DNA from: Cyanobacteria bacterium UBA11153
GTDB taxonomy: Bacteria > Cyanobacteriota > Cyanobacteriia > Cyanobacteriales > Coleofasciculaceae
Length of the DNA stretch: 17,307 nt
Direction of reading: 5' to 3'
NCBI GenBank assembly: GCA_003511885.1
Contig: DOIX01000338.1
Span: forward strand, 1 to 17,307
Shown here: positions 14,469-17,307 of the stretch, in pieces
How the letters are laid out: each line of letters starts with the position of its first letter
Numbering within the stretch: position 1 is the first letter of the stretch
The notes under the pieces: generated by a model
The model's input: only the letters and a program-made list of their open reading frames with translations
Databases searched by the model: none
Told to the model about the DNA's origin: nothing
Position numbers and translations under genes: made by a program

Positions 14469-15950
14469 ATGGAAAATTATAGAATTAAAATCGCTGAAAT
14501 TATATTGATACTGGGATCGATTATAGCCTGGAGTATATCCAGTCAGATAATTTATGGTGCAATTCCCTTATTAGTTGCTTTACTGCTTAACCTAATCGAT
14601 AGGGTGCGTTTGGAACAACAGATGAGGAAGCGTCTGACAGGAGCAATTACTAAAATTCATCGTCAAATTGAGCAAGAAAATCAATCTATATGTGAAAAAC
14701 AAATTGAAGACGCGATCGCAATTCTGCAAACCAAGTTACCAGAATATCTTGCCCAACTCAACTCTCCAGAATATAACGCTGTCCAAATTGCCCAAATTCA
14801 AGTACAAATTACCAGCTTCGAGGAATCCCTCCGCAAGATCGTACAATACCTAAATACATCATCCCTAGTGACAAGAATCGAGCAATTAGAAGATGGGATA
14901 ACCGCAATGAGGACAGATTTAGCCAAGATACAGCGCCAGATGCCATCTGACAAAAAGCGTCCTCTCAAAGATACTCCAGAAGCCGAAAATTATCAAAACT
15001 TCGATCCTCAACCCTCTCTATTTCCCGTAATTTTAGAACCCGGATCCCAAATCCCATTACCTACATGGACAAATATCTATTCCCTAGGCGGACATTCCGA
15101 CTGGATTAGCAGTTTAATTATTAGTCCAGATGGGCAAATTCTGATTAGTGGAAGTCTGGACAAAACTATCAAATTGTGGGATTTATCCACGGGAAAAAAT
15201 ATCCATACCTTTTCTGGACATACCCAGGGCATACTTGCCATGGCACTAACACCAGATAGACAAATTCTCGCTAGTGGTGGATTCGATCAAACTATTAACT
15301 TGTGGCGGATAGATACAGGAGAATTACTATATACTCTAAAGGGTCATCAAGGCTCAGTGCGATCGCTAGCCATTACTCCAGACGGTGAAACCCTTATCAG
15401 TGCTAGCTTTGATAAAAGTATCAAGCTGTGGTATATGGAGACAGGAGACTTTATTTGTAACCTAGCAGAAGATGCCGGACAAGTTTCTGCGATTGCACTT
15501 ACACCAGATGGGCAAATTGTCGCCAGTGGTGGTGGTGATGGAATTGTTACTCTTTGGCCTTTTGAGGCTTCAGCTTCTGTAGTTGAATTGACAGGCAATC
15601 TCAGTTCAATTTCTTCACTGACAATTAGCTCAGATGGTCAAATTTTAGCCGTTGGTTGTACTGATGGTAATTTGAAATTATGGCAAATGGATACGGGAGC
15701 CTTATTAAAGGTATTTCCCTGTCATTCCGGCTCAGTAATTTCTGCCGTTTTTAGTTTGGATGGGCATAATTTCATTGGTGGTAGTGCCGGAGATGCGATT
15801 AAAATTTGGCAAATTAAAACTGGTGAATTATTGAGTGTATTAGAACATGAAATACCTGGCTCTGTTATGTCAATTGCTATTAGTACAGGCGGGGATTGGA
15901 TTGTGGGAGGCTGTGAAGATGGAACGATTAAAGTTTGGCGACGAGATTAA
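14469..15950 (+). CDS. Membrane-anchored WD40-repeat protein
   Basis: 493 residues. An N-terminal hydrophobic hairpin (about 7-24 and 27-44, joined by SSQIIYG) should put both ends in the cytoplasm. A charged helical, probably coiled-coil region follows (about 45-165), then a Pro-containing linker. From about 208 there are seven WD40 repeats, each with a GH-like start, a SPDG/TPDG turn, SGS..D and LW/IW endings: [54 protein letters not shown]. Seven repeats complete one beta-propeller. The role is likely protein-protein scaffolding at a membrane; no enzymatic domain is visible. AAGGA lies about 13 bases before the ATG. Repeats 4-6 are more diverged than 1-3. WD40 proteins of this kind are numerous in filamentous cyanobacteria; the partner is unknown. 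Confidence 0.93.
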   Translation: MENYRIKIAEIILILGSIIAWSISSQIIYGAIPLLVALLLNLIDRVRLEQQMRKRLTGAITKIHRQIEQENQSICEKQIEDAIAILQTKLPEYLAQLNSPEYNAVQIAQIQVQITSFEESLRKIVQYLNTSSLVTRIEQLEDGITAMRTDLAKIQRQMPSDKKRPLKDTPEAENYQNFDPQPSLFPVILEPGSQIPLPTWTNIYSLGGHSDWISSLIISPDGQILISGSLDKTIKLWDLSTGKNIHTFSGHTQGILAMALTPDRQILASGGFDQTINLWRIDTGELLYTLKGHQGSVRSLAITPDGETLISASFDKSIKLWYMETGDFICNLAEDAGQVSAIALTPDGQIVASGGGDGIVTLWPFEASASVVELTGNLSSISSLTISSDGQILAVGCTDGNLKLWQMDTGALLKVFPCHSGSVISAVFSLDGHNFIGGSAGDAIKIWQIKTGELLSVLEHEIPGSVMSIAISTGGDWIVGGCEDGTIKVWRRD

Positions 15951-16063
15951 TGAGAGGAAGAGAAAATAAGGAAGAAATTTTTGATTTATCATAGAGAGAT
16001 AGCAAGCACCAGGAAGGTTAAGACATTTTCAAGTCCTCAAACCATTGATTAAAAAGCTTTCTG

Positions 16064-16112
16064 CTCTAGCCCCTAGCCCCTTGCCCCTAGTCCCTTGCCC
16101 CTAGTCCCTTGC
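16064..16112. repeat. Seven heptamers of CCCTAGT/CCCTTGC type
   Basis: Consecutive 7-base units CTCTAGC, CCCTAGC, CCCTTGC, CCCTAGT, CCCTTGC, CCCTAGT, CCCTTGC, ending 46 bases before the glycosyltransferase-like gene. Two alternating unit types make a 14-bp period. The rest of 15951-16158 shows nothing else I can name. Confidence 0.9.
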
Positions 16113-16158
16113 TATATTTTGAGATAGACTATTGAGTGAAGTCTCTTTTATATAGACA

Positions 16159-17118
16159 ATGCCAAGACCTATTTTATCGATCGTTACACCTACGAGAGAA
16201 GGATTTTCAGAGCATTGGATTACAGAGTTATTAAAAATCAAGGGAGAAGTTGAGTTTATTTTAGTTCATCCACCAGGAATGGCAAAATATCCTCTTGAAG
16301 ATCCTCGCCTGCGCCAGATTAATAGTCCTTTTCGAGGTGAAATTATCCAACGGATGACAGGGCTAATGAATGGAGTGGGTACTTACATTTTGACCATTAA
16401 TTGTGACGAATATTTGCATCCAGACATAGCAGATATCGCCATTCAGTATTTCACCCGTTTTCCCGATAGCTGGGTAATGAGGTTAAGTAAAAAGGGATTT
16501 GAGTTTGGAGATAGGGCTAGCCTGGAAGCATCTTGGAGTAATATTCCCAGTTTTGAACAACTTAAAATTTGCAGTAAATCCCAAGGGAATACCAAGTTGT
16601 ATGGAGAAGGAGATTATCTACTGGAAATGCCCATAGCACCAGTAGACAATAAATTCAACCCAGCTTGTTTTTTCAAAGAAAGAAAAGATCAAAATGGAGC
16701 ACACACAGAAAATTTTGACAAAAAAGTCTGGAAAAATGCTATGGTGCAAGAAGCCCTGCAAGATCTGACAAAAACAATGGTATTTGGTGATGCTATTAAA
16801 TACGTCCCTTTTTGGTGTCTGGATCGACTTTTAGGACTATTCATTCAGGCTAAATTTTTTGAAAGTGGCAAAATAGTTGGTCATTTATTGCCCAAGCCAG
16901 AGCAAATTAGAGTTGAAGATAACCCGCCCGAATATAAGAAGTCTAAAAGGTTTTATGTATTGGCGGAAATTTTACTAATTAAGCGTTTTCCTCAATATGG
17001 ATACTTCTGGAATCTGGCAATCGATCAAGTCAGGGGTATTCCTGGAAGAGGCGTTGAATTTTTGGCAAGAAAATTATCTCGCGGAGATACGGATACCTCA
17101 AAAGTTTCGGAAAGTTAA
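16159..17118 (+). CDS. Probable glycosyltransferase (GT-A, family 2-like)
   Basis: 319 residues, no signal peptide. The N-terminus LSIVTPTREGFSEHW and the EFILVHPPG strand fit the start of a GT-A nucleotide-sugar domain. RLRQINSPFRGEIIQRMTGLMNGVGTYILTINCDEYLHPDI matches the region of family 2 enzymes where a long-lived helix leads to the metal-binding DxD; here it is Asp83-Glu84 (NCDEY), a variant form. The C-terminal half has a FWCLDRLLGLFIQAKFF helical segment and a basic tail that may rest on the membrane. Acceptor and sugar cannot be told. It stands alone, with no other polysaccharide gene in the window. ATG start; no strong ribosome site. A related nucleotide-sugar enzyme is possible, but this class is the best reading. 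Confidence 0.7.
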   Translation: MPRPILSIVTPTREGFSEHWITELLKIKGEVEFILVHPPGMAKYPLEDPRLRQINSPFRGEIIQRMTGLMNGVGTYILTINCDEYLHPDIADIAIQYFTRFPDSWVMRLSKKGFEFGDRASLEASWSNIPSFEQLKICSKSQGNTKLYGEGDYLLEMPIAPVDNKFNPACFFKERKDQNGAHTENFDKKVWKNAMVQEALQDLTKTMVFGDAIKYVPFWCLDRLLGLFIQAKFFESGKIVGHLLPKPEQIRVEDNPPEYKKSKRFYVLAEILLIKRFPQYGYFWNLAIDQVRGIPGRGVEFLARKLSRGDTDTSKVSES

Positions 17119-17179
17119 GAAATGGGGAATGGAGAATACAAAATAGCGAATAAATTTTTGGGTTTTAATTCAAACAACC

Positions 17180-17236
17180 AAAAACAAAAAAACACCAACT
17201 AACAACTAATACCAATTGCATTTCCCTATTGGTGTT
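17180..17236 (-). terminator. Candidate minus-strand terminator within repeat
   Basis: Read on the minus strand, AACACCAA (17229-17236) pairs exactly with TTGGTGTT (17191-17198) and is followed by TTTTTGTTTTT. The stem is AT-rich with a 30-base loop, so it is weak. It would end a gene entering from the right of the window. The same stretch is an inverted copy of the repeat at 13491-13528. Confidence 0.3.
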
Positions 17237-17307
17237 CAAACACAAGGATGATTTAAGTGGTTGAAAATTGCATCCAGTCTGCTTTATATAGCAGTCCTAA
17301 ATGGGTC

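Noticed and set aside
1..17307. tRNA or rRNA genes
   Set aside because: No TTCRANYC-type T-arm with matching acceptor stem and no rRNA core sequence seen on either strand by eye; a tRNAscan run would settle it.

Overview
The window looks like a stretch of a filamentous cyanobacterial chromosome (Oscillatoriales or Nostocales type). The reasons are the many GCGATCGC (HIP1) octamers in and between genes, the abundant intergenic heptamer repeats, an isoleucyl-tRNA synthetase with a CAAD membrane domain inserted near its C-terminus, and a typical set of cyanobacterial proteins: caspase-like, WD40, CAP/RTX and NKFDE-type GAF. Base composition is AT-leaning and even throughout. I see no tRNA, rRNA, CRISPR array or complete insertion sequence.

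Layout. 1-561: non-coding, repeat-rich. 562-4272 (minus): ileS, framed by a 24-bp near-perfect inverted repeat. 4273-4727: repeats and a 167-bp MITE-like element. 4728-5663: remains of a broken gene for an Ig-like repeat protein. 5649-6197 (minus): remnant of an IscB-type HNH/RuvC nuclease joined directly to the broken gene. 6222-7529: intact ABC-transporter ATPase of the MalK/UgpC class. 7530-8540: about 1 kb with no gene. 8541-9322: CAP-RTX gene broken by an internal deletion or frameshift. 9413-11380 (minus): membrane-anchored caspase-like protein lacking both catalytic residues. 11604-12149: exported proline-rich protein. 12150-12510: structured intergenic region with a candidate small RNA. 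12511-13470: HTH-GAF regulator with an NKFDE cyclic-nucleotide motif. 13767-14066: small lipoprotein with a hairpin-spanned ribosome site. 14469-15950: membrane-anchored seven-blade WD40 protein. 16159-17118: probable glycosyltransferase.

The genes do not form one operon or pathway. Apart from ileS, and to a lesser degree the ABC ATPase, this is accessory material. The stretch 4.5-9.3 kb is a decay zone in which only the ABC ATPase is intact. The stretch 9.4-17.1 kb holds signalling, scaffold and envelope proteins separated by heptamer repeats. One repeat family has been captured in frame as the linker of the caspase-like protein.

The observations most worth checking are the pseudo-caspase with its repeat-derived linker, the complementary ends of the ileS transcript, the bulged-hairpin RNA candidate at 12252-12307, the HTH-GAF(NKFDE) protein, and the Shine-Dalgarno site separated from its start codon by a hairpin at 13719-13767. 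I do not see a convincing multi-gene system that is clearly new.
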